Assembly (NCBI GenBank): GCA_026874595.1
Contig: CM049313.1
Coordinates: 46,384,159 to 46,448,158 of the forward strand
Reading direction: 5' to 3'
Source of the DNA: Sipunculus nudus
Lineage: Eukaryota > Annelida > Sipuncula > Golfingiida > Sipunculidae
Length of the DNA stretch: 64,000 nucleotides
In this document: positions 12,401-26,900 of the stretch, piece after piece
Position numbering within the stretch: position 1 is the stretch's first letter
Layout: every line of letters begins with the position of its first letter
Made by a program: the position numbers and the translations under genes
Notes under the pieces: model-generated
The model's database searches: none
Told to the model about the DNA's origin: nothing
What the model saw: only the letters and a program-made list of their open reading frames with translations

Positions 12401-15400
12401 GGCAACCTACATACACAATTTGGCTGCAGACATCCATGCTAATATGCAACACTTCACTCTATTTCCCCTTGCCACTCAATCCATGCCTCACTTCACCCGT
12501 TCCACTCTGATTTAGGCGGATACACGTAGTCGCTTGTCGACTACCAGTATTCTAGTTTTATTAACAAATGGAGTGCGATTGTCACACAGATTTTGTCTTG
12601 GCCATATAACTTATAAGCAGAACATATAATATAAGAGTTTAACTATTTATTAAAAAAATTACAAATATTGTCCCAAATATAATTTTTATTAAAAATAATA
12701 AGAGAATAGTATGATTTTTTCAAATAAAATATAACTGAAATGATTATTAAAATAATATTAAAGAATATATTCATTAATGCATTCATTAATACATTTTGAA
12801 AGTATTTGCACTGGTATTCATATACTTTCATTTTTACCTGAATTCCCATTCTTATGGGCGGAGATAAAACTGACCGAACGGAAAGAATCGGCGGCCCAGT
12901 TAAGAGGGCCGTGGAGAGAAGCAGCGGCACGAGAAACGATACGGCGAGACGTAAGAAAGGAACAAATCCGTGTCCTGAGCTTGAGAGCAAATGCGCTCGG
13001 TAGAGACACAGTCCCTGACGCAAAATCGAGAGTCACACCCAGAACCTGTGAGGACGGGGCGGGAGGGAGCTGGGACAACACTTTATAGACAAGACAGCCC
13101 AGGTTCCTGAGGAAACGAGAACTGGGGAGCGGAGCGCCAGTAAGAAAGAGCGATCAGCCGCATGGATAAACCAATCGTCGAGGTAAGGGAGCACAGATAG
13201 GCCCGGGAGCAGAGGTTACGAGCGACCATGTGGACGACGGCGCTATGCCCTGCAGTGTAAAAAGCCAGGGCTCACATTGAACCCGAACGGAAGGCCACGG
13301 AATACAGACACGCGGTTCTGGTAGGCGAATTGAAAAACGGTAGGGACGACAGATAGAACGGAACGTGACACAAAGTATCCAGAAGGTCTAATTTTGAACG
13401 CCCAATCCCTCCGACTGATAATGTGGAGAACCGCATGAATATGGAACATGCGAAAGGGCGGCGAGGTAATGACCTAACAGAGATGCTGTAGAGCGATAAG
13501 CTTGCGCCCCCACCCGTGCGGTTGTGGAACCAGCAAAAGACGAGAGTAAAATCCCTGGGGGAAGGGGGAACCTCGAGAATCGCCCTCGGGTCGAGCAGAC
13601 CGAATGGCTGCCACCAAAGCGAGACGTTTTAACGGATCGGTGTAAGGCTGAGGGTAGAACGGGTGCAGGGTGACTGGAGGAACGTGCAAAAACGTAAAAC
13701 GGAAAAAGAATCACTACTTACAATTCAGTTGGCAAACTCGACTGTACAAACCAAAACAGTGGACGAATCGCGCAGAGCTTGATCACACGTCCATCATGGC
13801 TGATGCCAGAAGAAAAATGTGATTACAGGAAACGGAAGTGTGACCTAGATACACGGGAACGAGGCGGGATGGGCATTAATGGGCCCAATAAGGGAAAATT
13901 TTCGGTTGGCTTACTCTGGCGTATAAACTTTAACAGAGAAAATTCTCATTAATACAGAAACAGCTCACAATTATGTTAACGTAATAAAACAATGATGTTG
14001 AGAATCCAGAATATACAAAATTCACACATTTAAATAATGATCATAAGTACCTGGTTTTATGGCTTTTACTTATATTAAAAAAAAATGTAATATATTCATT
14101 TTAGACTAATTTCACATCAATGTACTAACTATAGACACAGTAGGAATCTAGATAATAATATTATCAACTGCATCTTTGTCTAACATTAATTTCCTTCATA
14201 TGATCCCTAATGATTAGTAATGAATAATATTATTTACTTTTTTATCATTTAAATTGAACTGAAAAATACCATAGGTGACTGCATGGTGTTATTTGGAATA
14301 CGTGACATTCTATCCATCGATACAAGATTCTTATATTATCGGTAACTGCAAGTTAATTTCCTGTTATTATCAACTAACAAATTCCTTTTCTATTTTTCTT
14401 TAATTTGTTATTAAAAACCAATAAAAATTTATTAATTTATTGTTTATTGTTATGTTGTTGGTTAAAACTACTAGATGAGTTGGGTTGGACACCTGGATCA
14501 ACTGCGGCTGGCAATTATATAATAAGCTGCCTGGAGCCCCAGTTTATGCCTCGCCTCAAGCATGCATAATTTGCTGAAAGTTCAACAAGGTCAACAGACA
14601 GGTGACTCAAGAGGTGCTACAGAGAGCCAAGGTCTGTCATGGTCTCATAAAAACATTAATATAAGCTAGAATTTTGGCCAATTTCTTTCAGCTTTTTAAA
14701 CTAAAAAGCTGAAATCTTTATGTGATATGAAAATTATATCAACAGTGCTCACAGGAAACAAACATGCCATGGTCAAAGTTGGGCAAAATTTAAGGTACTA
14801 ATTTTATATGTATACTAATAACTTATAAAATTTGAAAAATTCAGAACTAATTTTGGGTATTCAATTGAATCTTGATTAAATAATGTTACATCCCTGACAA
14901 AAAATCTCTAGCTTCAGCAATCCTCTTGTTAAGGGAGTAAATATATTTCTTGATTTTTTTTCAAAGTGCATTATGTTTGGGCCCATAAATTAAAACAATT
15001 ACGCAATACTGACATCATTTCTGGCATGTGCATAGAGAATGTATAGAAAAATATGTATATTATATATGATTAAAGTCAGATCAGTGGTTTTGATATTAGG
15101 CAGTCTTGAAGTGTTACAATGGGTTTTTAATGGAAAAATGAAGTTTTTCATTAATATCTCAAAGGTATTAAGTCCTAGTGACCAAATTCTTGGCATGGTA
15201 GGGGATTTTTGAGACACCTAATTGCATGCCAAATTTTAGGAACTGAGAGCTGAAGCTGGGGAGCTGAGCACTTGCAAACTGCATGACACTAGCTTGATGT
15301 AAACAATACATTACATGGTGCTTGAAAACTTGAATAAAATCTACAGTTTTTGATCAACTGGTTTCAAAATTTTGGTGTTTACAGACAAAATGCTAAAAAA

Positions 15401-18400
15401 AAACATGCTGTGAAAATTAAATCCACAGTACTTACAGAGAAAAAGTGCCATTCTCAAAGTTGGGCAAAATTTAAGGTACCAATTTTTTATTTTTGTTATA
15501 TTTAAAAAATTTAAAAGATTTTGATCTAAATTTTGGTATACAATTTAATTTTGATTAATTAAAGTTATATTACTGGAAAAAAAATTTTATAGCTTTAACA
15601 TATTTTGTGTTAAGTGATCAAATATCTTTCCTGATTTTTTACACAATGCATTATGTTTGGGCCCATAACTTTTTAAATTTACATAATACAGACATAATTT
15701 CTGGCATGTACATAGGAACTATATAGAGGAATAATTATGGTAAATATGAGGAAAAACAGATGAGTGGTTTTGATATTAGGCAGTCCTGAAGTGTAAAAAT
15801 AGGTTTTTAATAAAAAATTGAGGTTTTTCCTTAATTTTTTAAAGGAACGAAGTCGCAAAGACCCAGTTTTCGGCTTGGTAGGAGATCTTGGGGACATCTA
15901 ACATTATGCCCAATTTTGGATTCCTAGGTCTTACGGTTTCAAAACGTGCCACATCTACTGACGGACGGACGGCACGACGGACAGACCGACGGACGACGGA
16001 CAATGGACCACGACTATAGCTCAGATGACTTATAGTCAGCTGAGCTAATAACCCTAGACTTGTACCCTGTGCTATTTTTGTGTCAGTAAACCACTATCAA
16101 TGGCAATCACCTCTAATCTCATAACGCATGTTGTACTAAAAGAATTCAGTTTAATAGTTTCACACTTCAACTTAGCACAATACAAACCAACATGGGTATC
16201 CTTTTTTTGAATACAGGTATAACACTGTAATTAATGTTACTGCAGTATATTATAAATCTATTATCATGTGATATGCACTGTACATTACCTGAGCAAATGA
16301 CGCAAAATAAGCACCATCTGGGGAGAAAGCCAACTTAGTGACTACACACGCAGGTCTGCAATAAATAAAATGGTCATGTCACTACAAGGATAACAATATT
16401 AAGCAGGAGTTACCCTTCTTTTCCAAATTAATTTTGCATCTTGATTAAAATACAAACTGCCATAAAATTAGTAACATGTTTTAATTTACCAAGCTGATCC
16501 TTAAATTAATGCAGACAATGGAAAGCTTCACAAGAAAATATTATCTATATGTGATGGAAAGATCTGTTAATTAATTGTCATAGGAAGGGATCTAAAATTT
16601 ATAGGCCTGGCAGATCAGAAAAACCTGTAGATCAAATGTTTCCTCATTTCCCACAACACAGCCTTAATTCTAAAGTTACCAATATTTTACATGGGCACTT
16701 CGCACTCAAGCTTATCAATATTAGCAGGGATAATTTCCTGAAAGCCAATCTAGTCTGTCATTGCAGCCCAAAACAATAAAAATATAATTACTGAGTAGGT
16801 GTGCTCCTTAAAATTTAAATCCTTCAATAACTTTGCTTGAAATGATGGCATATGAAACAGAGAGGCCCAAACAGAGTGATCAAAGACTGACAACTTTAGA
16901 TTATAAGCAGATTTATTCTGAATAAGTCTAGTTATGGTAGAATAACTGAATAATTACAAACCTTGCATGCCATACACAAGTCCACTCTGGTGGATTATCT
17001 GCTTGATCTAGATAGAAATCATCCACCTGCGTATGACTGGGACCTGTGCCCACCTGCCACAGCTGTAACACCTGTCCACCTGTCAGAAGCCTGCTCCCTG
17101 TCAAATAAATCAAACAGTTGTAACACCTGGCAACCTGTCAACAGTCTGCTCGCTGTCAAATATATCAAACAGCTGTAACAGGTCAACTTGTCCACAGTCT
17201 GCTCGCCATCAAATATATCAAACAGCTGTAACACATGTCAACCTGTCCACAGTCTGCACTCTATCAAATATATCAAACAGCTGTAACACCTGTCCATGTG
17301 TCAGCAGAAGATGATGCTAGAGAGCAATCATAAAAGGAGCGCTGAGCTTGAATTTAAAACTAAATGCAACATGAAAACTCTTGTTTTTATTTTGCATGAT
17401 TATATGTCTCTATGGTTTAAATATATACTGAACAGCTAATTATTCACTGTCTAATGCCAGTTTCGGGCTTGTAACATAAAACCAGTGTGTTTAAACATGT
17501 ATTATCACAGGAGAAAAACACATGAATGTTTTTTCGGCGTTGTGATAAAACATTAGTCATGAATATGCATAGAATCTCATTGTTACACATCTAAATAACA
17601 CATCAATAATAATATTATAAATAAGACATAAAAGAGACCTTTTATATCTTCATCTTTGTAATAGTCTGGGGCTAAAGCACTACCTACCATCATGGTTCCA
17701 GGACAGGACGCTGACGGGAGACTCTGCTGTTATTGTCCCTGCATTCTTCCAGGTGTATCCAAAACTGCACTTCTGTTGCCCAACATGAAAAATATCAGAA
17801 AATTCTGTACATCTTACAAAATTAATATAACAGTAATTAAATGCAGAACACATTTTAGACCTTAAAGGGAGAACTAATGACAGATTTCATGACATTGCTA
17901 ACTTATATGCTTGATCATTCAATGTATTAATCAGAGATAAATAAGCGTATTATTTTAAAGACAGGATTTACTATGTAAACAGCCTGGTTTCAAAAACAGG
18001 ATCATCTATAAGAACAGAGATGAGGATATTTTATATATAATCTTTTTCATGTACACAAACTAAACCATGTGTTTTTTATACATAAATTGAAATATAACAA
18101 GGCCTACAGGCCTAATGTGAGCCTATGCAGTGGTTTATGCACCAGGTATAATGCTTCAATGTCTTGTAATCGACAAAGGTATCTGAGATGTATACATATG
18201 CCCTATTTCAGGCTGTAGCCCCTCCTGAGAAATAAGCAGGGACATACACTGGGCAAAAATTATTGCAGGTGGCACCACCAGTCTTGTATATGACAAAGCT
18301 TTACGATATGTATAAATTTGCCAAATTTCAGGCTGATATATCAAATTCCTCTGGATAAATAAGCAGGCACATACACTGTGCAAAAGTCATTGTAGGTGGA

Positions 18401-21400
18401 GACACCTGTCTTTTGAACGAGAAAGCCTTCAAAGATGCATACATAGGTCAAAATATCAGGCCAATACAACAAACTTCTCAAGTTTGATGCACTGGGCTGA
18501 CCAGGCTTAGGTGAGAAAGGCAGTTGCCCCCAGCAAATTGTGACAAATTGCTGGCTAAAGGTACTGCACTGAGTGAACTCTTGCCCTGCACCTGGTTAGA
18601 ATGAGTGAACTTTTGACCGATACCTGGCTGCACTGAGTGAACTCTTGACCTGTTGCATTATCTGACACAGTTGGCAGTCTGCCAAAGCTATAAATAGATC
18701 CAGGCTGAATTTTAGTGCCAAATTTGATGCAGTTGGCAGTCAGCCAAAGCTATAAATAGAATCCAGCTACTGCATTGATTGAACTCTTGACCTATACTTG
18801 GCTGCACTGAGTTAGATCTTGACCTGTTGCATTATCTGAAACAGCTGCCAGTTTGCAAAAGCTATATATAGATCTAGGCTGGCCTTTGGGCTTCTGCAAA
18901 ATCTGAAATATTTGGCAGTCTGCCAAGCTATTATTCTAAAATCCAGTAGCATGATGTTATAGATGCTGATAAACTGGTGCCAGGCTAGATGTAACTGCTT
19001 CACAAAGCTAACATATATATGATAAAATGAATCAATTTAATCTCCATAATTCAGCCAAAAATCATTCATGTGGAACCATAATGAACAATTACTATAAGAA
19101 TTATTGTAGGGATTATTCTTGTGAAATATTAAACAAATTGGCTTCAGTGGCATCAGTCGAAAAATAATTTGCAGGTTTAATCACTCATATAGGAAGATTT
19201 GCAGCAAACTGGCTAAGTTAAGCTCCCGTAACTCAACCAAAATGCACTGAACCAAACCATTTGAATAAACCTGAATTATCAACATCTGAGGATAATTAAT
19301 GTGTGATATTTAAGAATTTGGCCGAGTGGCTTTGAGAAGAAGATCTCTTTGTAGCCACTGAGCTAAAATGGGTTGTTATGGTATATGACTATATTCAGCT
19401 TTCCATAACTCAGTCAAAAGTCACTAATCAGAGACCACTTGAACAAACTTCAGAAAGCACTACCCTAGGATCATTTCTATGTGATATTAAACATTTTGGC
19501 CATATGTTTCAGAGTAGTTCTTAGTAGCCCTCAGTATGATACAGGCACTGATGACCCCCGTACAAAAAGGGTGATGCAGGTGGCGCAACCAATACCTAAA
19601 TTTCAGATATGACTCATGTGACCAACTTTGGCTTAAGATTTGGTGATGATAGCTCCAGCCATATCTGAGACTGAAATTTTGGTATGCTTTTTTTGACAGA
19701 TGACTTAGTTCAACTTCCTGTAATTTGGCCAAAAATCAAAGAACTGGAATTTTTCGAACAAAATTGAGAGAGATGGTATAGGAGATTATTTCTGTGAAAT
19801 ACTGAACAAGTTGGCTAGATCGTTTAGGAGAGTAGTTTTTAAAAGTTTTTTAACTTTTTCTCTATAAAATCCAAGAAAATGCAGTTAGCCAAAAAATAAG
19901 CGAAATCGGATTGAGTTATTCAGATGGCTAATTTTTTGCATAAAATTCTGTGATGCTAGGTCGTTTGCCTGTCGTTTTCGAGATAGAATGGGTTAACGTA
20001 GAGAAGACAGACGACGGACACTGGACGACTCCACACCATTGCATTAGCTCATAGGTTCGCTAAAAATGAAAAAGAAGAACATGAAACGTGAATGGTTTTC
20101 AGGGGAGGCAAAAAATGACAAGCACAAACCAACCTGCTCTTCCTCTGGTCTAGGTGGAACTGGTTCAAACACCTGAACTGTATTGCCACATGCTGCTGCC
20201 ACCTAGTGTCAACAAAATAAACAATTAAGACAAATACTGCAAATGTATCTATTTATTAGTCTTTCAAAATACATCAATTATTCAGCTTGACAGCGAACTA
20301 CTCTCAAACCTGGAAAATTACACAATCCATTCTACAGACTGATAAATAAGAATAAGGTAAGATGCTACATCTGACATTTGAAAGTTTAAGTGAATGAGCA
20401 CTAAATCCTTTAGATACAGTTTGGCCATTAGCTTCACAAAGGAACCTGACCCAACCAATTCCTTCCTTCATCCCTTTAATCTCCTCCCAACTTAGCGACA
20501 GCTTGTCACCATAAACGTCGATTTTAGATGAGCTGAAGACGATGGGGTGACAGTACAAGCTATTGGGTTCGCATCTATTCTAGTATGTGCAGATGTGCAC
20601 GCCATTTCTGACACTACTTTTTCATTTTCATCTACTTCTCGAACTGTCATTTTCCTGAGTTAAGACAAAAAGTGACGTTATTCTGTTGGGGAAAATAATA
20701 ATTATTACATCCACGGTTGACTTACGTGTATTTGTGCAGCAGTTTTTAATACCGAGGCTGGTTTTACTCGAAAAACTTGTCTCCACGTCTGTCAGCGGGA
20801 GAACCATAACTTCCGGTAGGGGATTCCCAAACGGCTATGTGTAAAACTCGGAAGTCCGAAGTCGGAACCAAGGATTTTTTATAATAAAGCAATGATCGAA
20901 GCATAATTGAAATGGTACTACATCCATGGAAAGAACCATTTAATTTTTATTGATAGAATAAGGTCTTTTCTATCATTATGTAAAAAATCAAAGTTATCCA
21001 TCCGAAGTTATGGACTATTTTTTGCTCGGAAATGCCCGGTTATGGTCAAAATGTGTAAAACTCGGAAGCCAGTAATGGCTAATGCACTGGTCATCATATC
21101 GTCAGCAAACGTGTCAAGCATTTTCAATTTCTTCAACATGACATATTTTTCATAAACTCATTCTGTTTTGTAACATTCATGATGCTGTTTTCTTAATAAT
21201 ATATTATATTGATATTGTATTTCATTTTGTAAAACAAGATTATATTAACTCATCAATATTTTACGCTGTTACCGAATTTTATGTTTGGTGGAAACATGAA
21301 AAAAAATAAAGGTTGGATTATATTTTATTCACGTTACAAATGTGCCCCTATAAAAATTACCCAGATAATATCATAGAGACTTAAACAGGAAATTTGACAG

Positions 21401-21594
21401 AACCACAAAACGTCCAGTAACTGTTTTTACAAGGTTGTTTCGAACAAAATATTTTATTTTTCATGTATAAATTGAAAAACCTTTACCTCTTCCATTGACC
21501 AAAAAATTTCATCAGGATTATGAATCTCTTACACTCTTATCTATTATGTAATACTTTTTATGCCAAATTATATTTTACATTTCATGGTCAGGTT

Positions 21595-21634
<40 letters not shown>

Positions 21635-23930
21635 TTAATCACAATGTGATTTTTTTTATGCTGTTAGGTACAATATTCATCAAAGTAATGTTCTGAAAAT
21701 TTGCAAAACCACAGGACACAAATATTTATACTTTATATATATATATATATAAATATAAATATAAATATATATATATATATATTCATATATATATATATAT
21801 ATATATAGTAAATACGTCAACTGAAAAATCAATAAAACATTAAACAAAACATTTTGTATAGCCAAAAAAAGTTCAGTTAATGTTTAAAAATAAATTGTTG
21901 CAGAGCAAATATTATAGATATAAAAAATTCTGTTTAATTATAGAACCTGATACCAGCAACTATTATGTCCAGAGAGAAGGAGGTCCGAAAGCGCACGGTA
22001 CTACTGTATCGAGAATTCAGACTATTGTCCGGTTAATTTTGTTTCTGAGGATAAAAATATAAGAATCAAATAAAAATAGTGAGTATACACGGAATATTAA
22101 GATGCATGGATTTTTATAAAGATAAAAAAATTACTATGCAGCAAAAATAGAATGGGAATAATTAATTTTTGTAATTGAAATATTTATCTTGGCGGAAAAT
22201 ATCCAACTTGATTTATCAAAACGGTTTGGTTCCAATATTGCATGGTGTCATAATTTTTATGTGGAATTTCAAAGAATGAAGCATATAGATGAGCAACAGG
22301 TTCAATAAAAATGCCTATATCCCGTAGAATCTTTAAGACACCAGGTCACCTCTAGACAGACTTTTACTTGAAGCCCCAAATGTCTTGCGTATCGATAAAG
22401 ATTCTATATGGTTATTATCAATGATTTTACATTCAACGATCTCCTCTTAAAACAAAATTGTAATGTCTTATCGAGGTCCTTGTAATCGTACAGTAATCCG
22501 AAGTTGAAGGGAGCACATTCTGTTAAGATGCCTTTATCATGTACATATTATAACGTTTGAGAGTGAAATCAGTTGCAAATGTACTTTAAAATATTATTAA
22601 ATATCCATTTATTTGAAGTTGAAATGTGATTTTGAAACATCAGGAGTGATTTTTTTATATATAAATATCAAGATGGAGAAGGTTTGAAAGAAAGAGTTAA
22701 AAACTTGAAAAAGAATTAATTTTAGTTAAAAAAATTATTTGCTTAAATATACAAATCGATCAGATTTTATAATCACACATGTATTATTATTTTATATATT
22801 ATCTGGACTGTTGTGTCCATTTTCTTAGATATATTTTAACATTTTTTTTTTAAATATCATAGAACTCTAACATTTTGAAAGACATTTCGTTTTGTATATG
22901 ATACATGTATGTTTGTTCCAGCGATGACCTACTGGGATATATGGAATTTTCATATTTGTTCCACGTATGGAAAATATATTACTCTTTTTATTTTGAATGA
23001 CATCATAATTTATAACTTATTTTTAATGCCTTAATATTTATTATTCAGTGGTGCATCCATAGAGGGCGCAAGCCCATTCAGACGTAATATCTCTCATTTT
23101 ATTGAGTTCTTTTCCCATTTATTCGTAATCAATTTTCATTTCTTTTTCAGATTACTTTTTATATTCCTTAGCAATTTCATTATTATATTTATTACTTTCA
23201 TAATTCATAGGTTGGTGATTTACTCCACTGAGAGAGCATCCAAGTATATACTAGTATATTGAGAGAGGAAGTCTTTCAGTTATCACACTTTTCTCTGTCA
23301 TAACACCGATAAATCTCCATCCCCCCCCCCCCCCCCCCTTCGCATTACCATGTGAGTCATGCACGGTCTCCCCACTAAGCGAGAGCAGCTTGGGGTGGGA
23401 TCGACTGTGAAAAATCTCACGGCTCCTCGGCTGATACTCAGACTCCCGCACTGTGCTCTGCTGTCCGAGCCTGTGCGCTCACAGATCACAAAAGTCGGTA
23501 AAATGCAAAGATTGTCATAAGACTTAAACATTAAATTATTTTACAACGAGTACTACATTTAAATAGTGACATTTTGCAAGTTAAATAATAAATGTAAATA
23601 CGCGCATTTCATCATTGACATTAACATATTACGAACTTTTGAATATTTGTACATTCCAGTTTATACCGTAATTTTATAGAAATATAAATATTAAAGCCCA
23701 ACCACCTAAAGTTTGAATACTTTGTTCAAAAACATGTAGGAGAATAGTTGCGGAACAGAAAATCCTCATAATCTTTTGTTTAAGGTGTCTCAAAATGTCC
23801 TCTTTACATTGCATATTTTAAAATTAATCCCTTCCCATACCCTCCCCATGTAAATATAAATATGTTTAACAAAAACATGGCTCTAGATGAGGTAAAATAT
23901 ATTACGTTAAAATACACCCACATATATGTT

Positions 23931-23961
<31 letters not shown>

Positions 23962-26900
23962 TTTACAAATAAAAAAATTAAGAACTTATAGTTTTCCAAT
24001 TATGTATCATGTATTGTATTATACACTCATTAAAAGCAGAATCATGCACAAGCAATTTTAATAAATGCATGCAACTATAACTATAATGAAACTACATTTG
24101 GGCTGTGGCTCTTAACTGACCACAGGTTTACCAGTGCGTCTCTGTGACTTCCGAGTTATACACATTGGATCACATCCAAGCACTTCTGACTGACTTCCGA
24201 GATGGCTTCCAAGGACAAAATCGTCCATAATGTTAAGATTAAAGAATGGATATCTATTATTCTTCACAGAATGATAATAAAGATCTTATTATCGGGGGAA
24301 AACGGTATTGAAACGTTAGCATTTTGTATATGCTTTAAACTGCTTTATTTATAAAACAATTCATTGGTTACCGGCTTCCGGCTTCCGACTTCCAAGTTTA
24401 CATACACGACCGCGCCATTACACCTTCAGTTTTGAATGAGAAGTACCGCTTCACGTGAATCAGTGCCACAGTGATGAAAGGAGATAATAAATGTAATTAT
24501 TTTTGTGTAACAACATTTTTTCTTCGATATTAAGCACATATAATAAGACTATATAAGCCTGTGATGCAAAATAATACCAGACAGGAAATATTTTGATCCG
24601 ACCCTTAGAATGGGTGTTCTGTTGTGACTGCCATCATGACTCCAGGCCCTATCAGTTTATTTCCGAAAGCCTGAGTGTCATGTTGTCATGGCTACTCCCA
24701 ACTACACACATACACAGTTTCCCTTTTTCATTTGTGTCATTAACATTTTAACATACATAAATTTTATGGTATATATATGCTACAGTTTTATGTAATATCA
24801 CTAATATACAATGCTATTTTCATTTACTCGCAAAAATTAATTTCTGTTATGCCTGGATTATTTCAACCAAAAATGGCCTTAAAAATTAAAAGAAATATTT
24901 CTTGTCAGAAGAGACATGGAAAAGGCTGTCCAGTGGAAACTGGTAATTCTATAGACCTTTGGAAACAAGATTTTTTTTTTTTATTGAGATATTGCTCTGT
25001 TACAAATGGAAGATACCAAGGCTTAAGGGCAAATAGGAGATGAAGCAAATATCTCAATTCTTTTTTTTTTTTTGCTGTAAGTGCCCATACTTTCATATTG
25101 ACATATTGATCATTTGGCAATAATTTGGTTCCAATGTAGTCTGAACATCTTTTTTAATTATGATAATCAGAGGTTATTTGATGTCTTCATGCTACACAAG
25201 GAATATATTTGCCAAGATGTATTTGAAAAGTTCTGTCTAACGATCCATGCTTAAGGTAAACTCTCTCCGTATCCCTCTGAAGTGCTTGCTTCAAATGGGA
25301 CAAACAGTACATACTCTTGCTAGATTTCCAGTTCAGCAAATAAGCACTGTTTGAAACACAAGCATGCCTACAAATGTGGACCTATGGTGTGGATAAAAAC
25401 ATGAAAAGGATGAGAATATTCAGATTTAATATGTGCCACAGTGCCACCTTACCTTTCCAGTAAAATGGGAACAGTCCACACAGAGAACAAGCTGCCCTCC
25501 CTGGTTGCTCCCAAATGGAATGATCTGAACCCTGTCAAACTTTCCATCCACAATCACAATGCTGGTACCCGAAGCATATGCCTAAAAAGAAGAGATGAAA
25601 AAATCATAACTGTGCAATGCATTAAATCTAGGTTCTTTCATATGTTTGTCAAATGCAGGAAAAGTCTGTGGGATAAAATACCATAGACCTATATAAGAAC
25701 AAGTATTACTTTAAGCCTGTATTACCTTATATCATTGGCATATCAGTTACTGTCATAAATTTTCAGGAATTTTATCCTCCATTTAAAAAGTTGTCTTTGC
25801 ATAGGTGGACAGTGTACCTCAAAACTGGAAAAGGAAAAGGATCATAAACAAAATGTATTTTTTAATATCCTGGAAGATACAGCAGTTACCGTCTCCAAAG
25901 ATAATCTGCTACCGTGGAAAATCTGCACCCCATTTAGAGCCACAATTCTGGAGGAAAAACCAATAACCTGTGTAAAATATGCACCCATTTCTAGCCTAAA
26001 TCAAAGTTGAGTATATTGTTTTTCTGAATGAAGTATATTGTATTTCCTATAGTCATTGCAGAATTTATTGGGTCAGAGGCAGTGAACTTCTGAGAATGAC
26101 AGTTGGACTGACTTAATGAAGTTTCTTTGATCTAGCACAGCTACTAGATTGTTACAATTGTAATCATAGCAAATTGTCTATTCTCCTTTGGTTGTAGTGT
26201 TAAATAAATGTGCTCCATCGGACCAGAACAGAATTGTTTTATGTAAGATATAAGTTAAAGTGCAAGTGGCAGGGTGCACAGAGAACACCTGACAGCTGTG
26301 CCACCTGTGAGCAATGCCTGTAACATTGTTAAGACAGGGCCTGACTGCATTTCTGCAGCATACATATCCAGGATCCTGTAGGGAGCTAGAGGTGGCTGTT
26401 ATCACATAACTGATCAATCTGACCATTATGCTGTCACGTGTAGGCCAGTTATAGCTTATGAAGCAATGACATTCAGTATTTCTAACTTGGGTCAAGTTGT
26501 TTTGAAAGTAATTATTGTGTCAGTTCCCCCAGACAGAAATTCCATGCCCCTTACGGTCCCAAATGTCTGCGCATATAGCACAATCTTCATTTAACAATGT
26601 TATCAAATGATGTCAACAAGCGGCCCTGTCATGCATATTCCAGTTGGCAAATCATGTTTTCTGGGGTTGCAAGCCATATTAAAGGTATAAATATAAAACA
26701 TATTTTGAAATGAGAGTAATAATCAAGATCAAAATATGTTATCTAATTGAAAATTAAACCAATACTGTTCATTTATTAAAAAATTCCTTCATTATCCCAC
26801 AACATAGGCAGATATTTTGGCTGTCTTACAGCTTTCCAAACAATGTTCAATGTAGCAGAAAATAGCAGTGATATTATACCTTGAAGTAAAATATTGTGGA

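Larger units (their letters stand above)
20837..24407. mobile_element. 3.6-kb AT-rich block bounded by two nested pairs of inverted repeats
   Basis: Outer pair: TGTAAAACTCGGAAGTCCGA then AGTCGGAACC at 20839-20869, matched by the inverted GGTTACCGGCTTCCGGCTTC then CGACTTCCAAGTTTACA at 24366-24402. Inner pair: ATGTGTAAAACTCGGAAG at 21051-21068, matched by the inverted CTTCCGAGTTATACACAT at 24148-24165. The interior is much more AT-rich than the flanks, with TA and CA microsatellites and a GC-rich island after an 18-base C run at 23321-23338. No transposase frame is seen. It is interpreted as a foldback or other non-autonomous DNA element. Confidence 0.5.

Noticed and set aside
21680..21865. Minus-strand frame rich in Ile/Tyr
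   Set aside because: It is a TA microsatellite translated.
26178..26495. 105-residue minus-strand frame in DMXL intron 1
   Set aside because: No recognisable motif, no supporting splice sites and ordinary intron composition.
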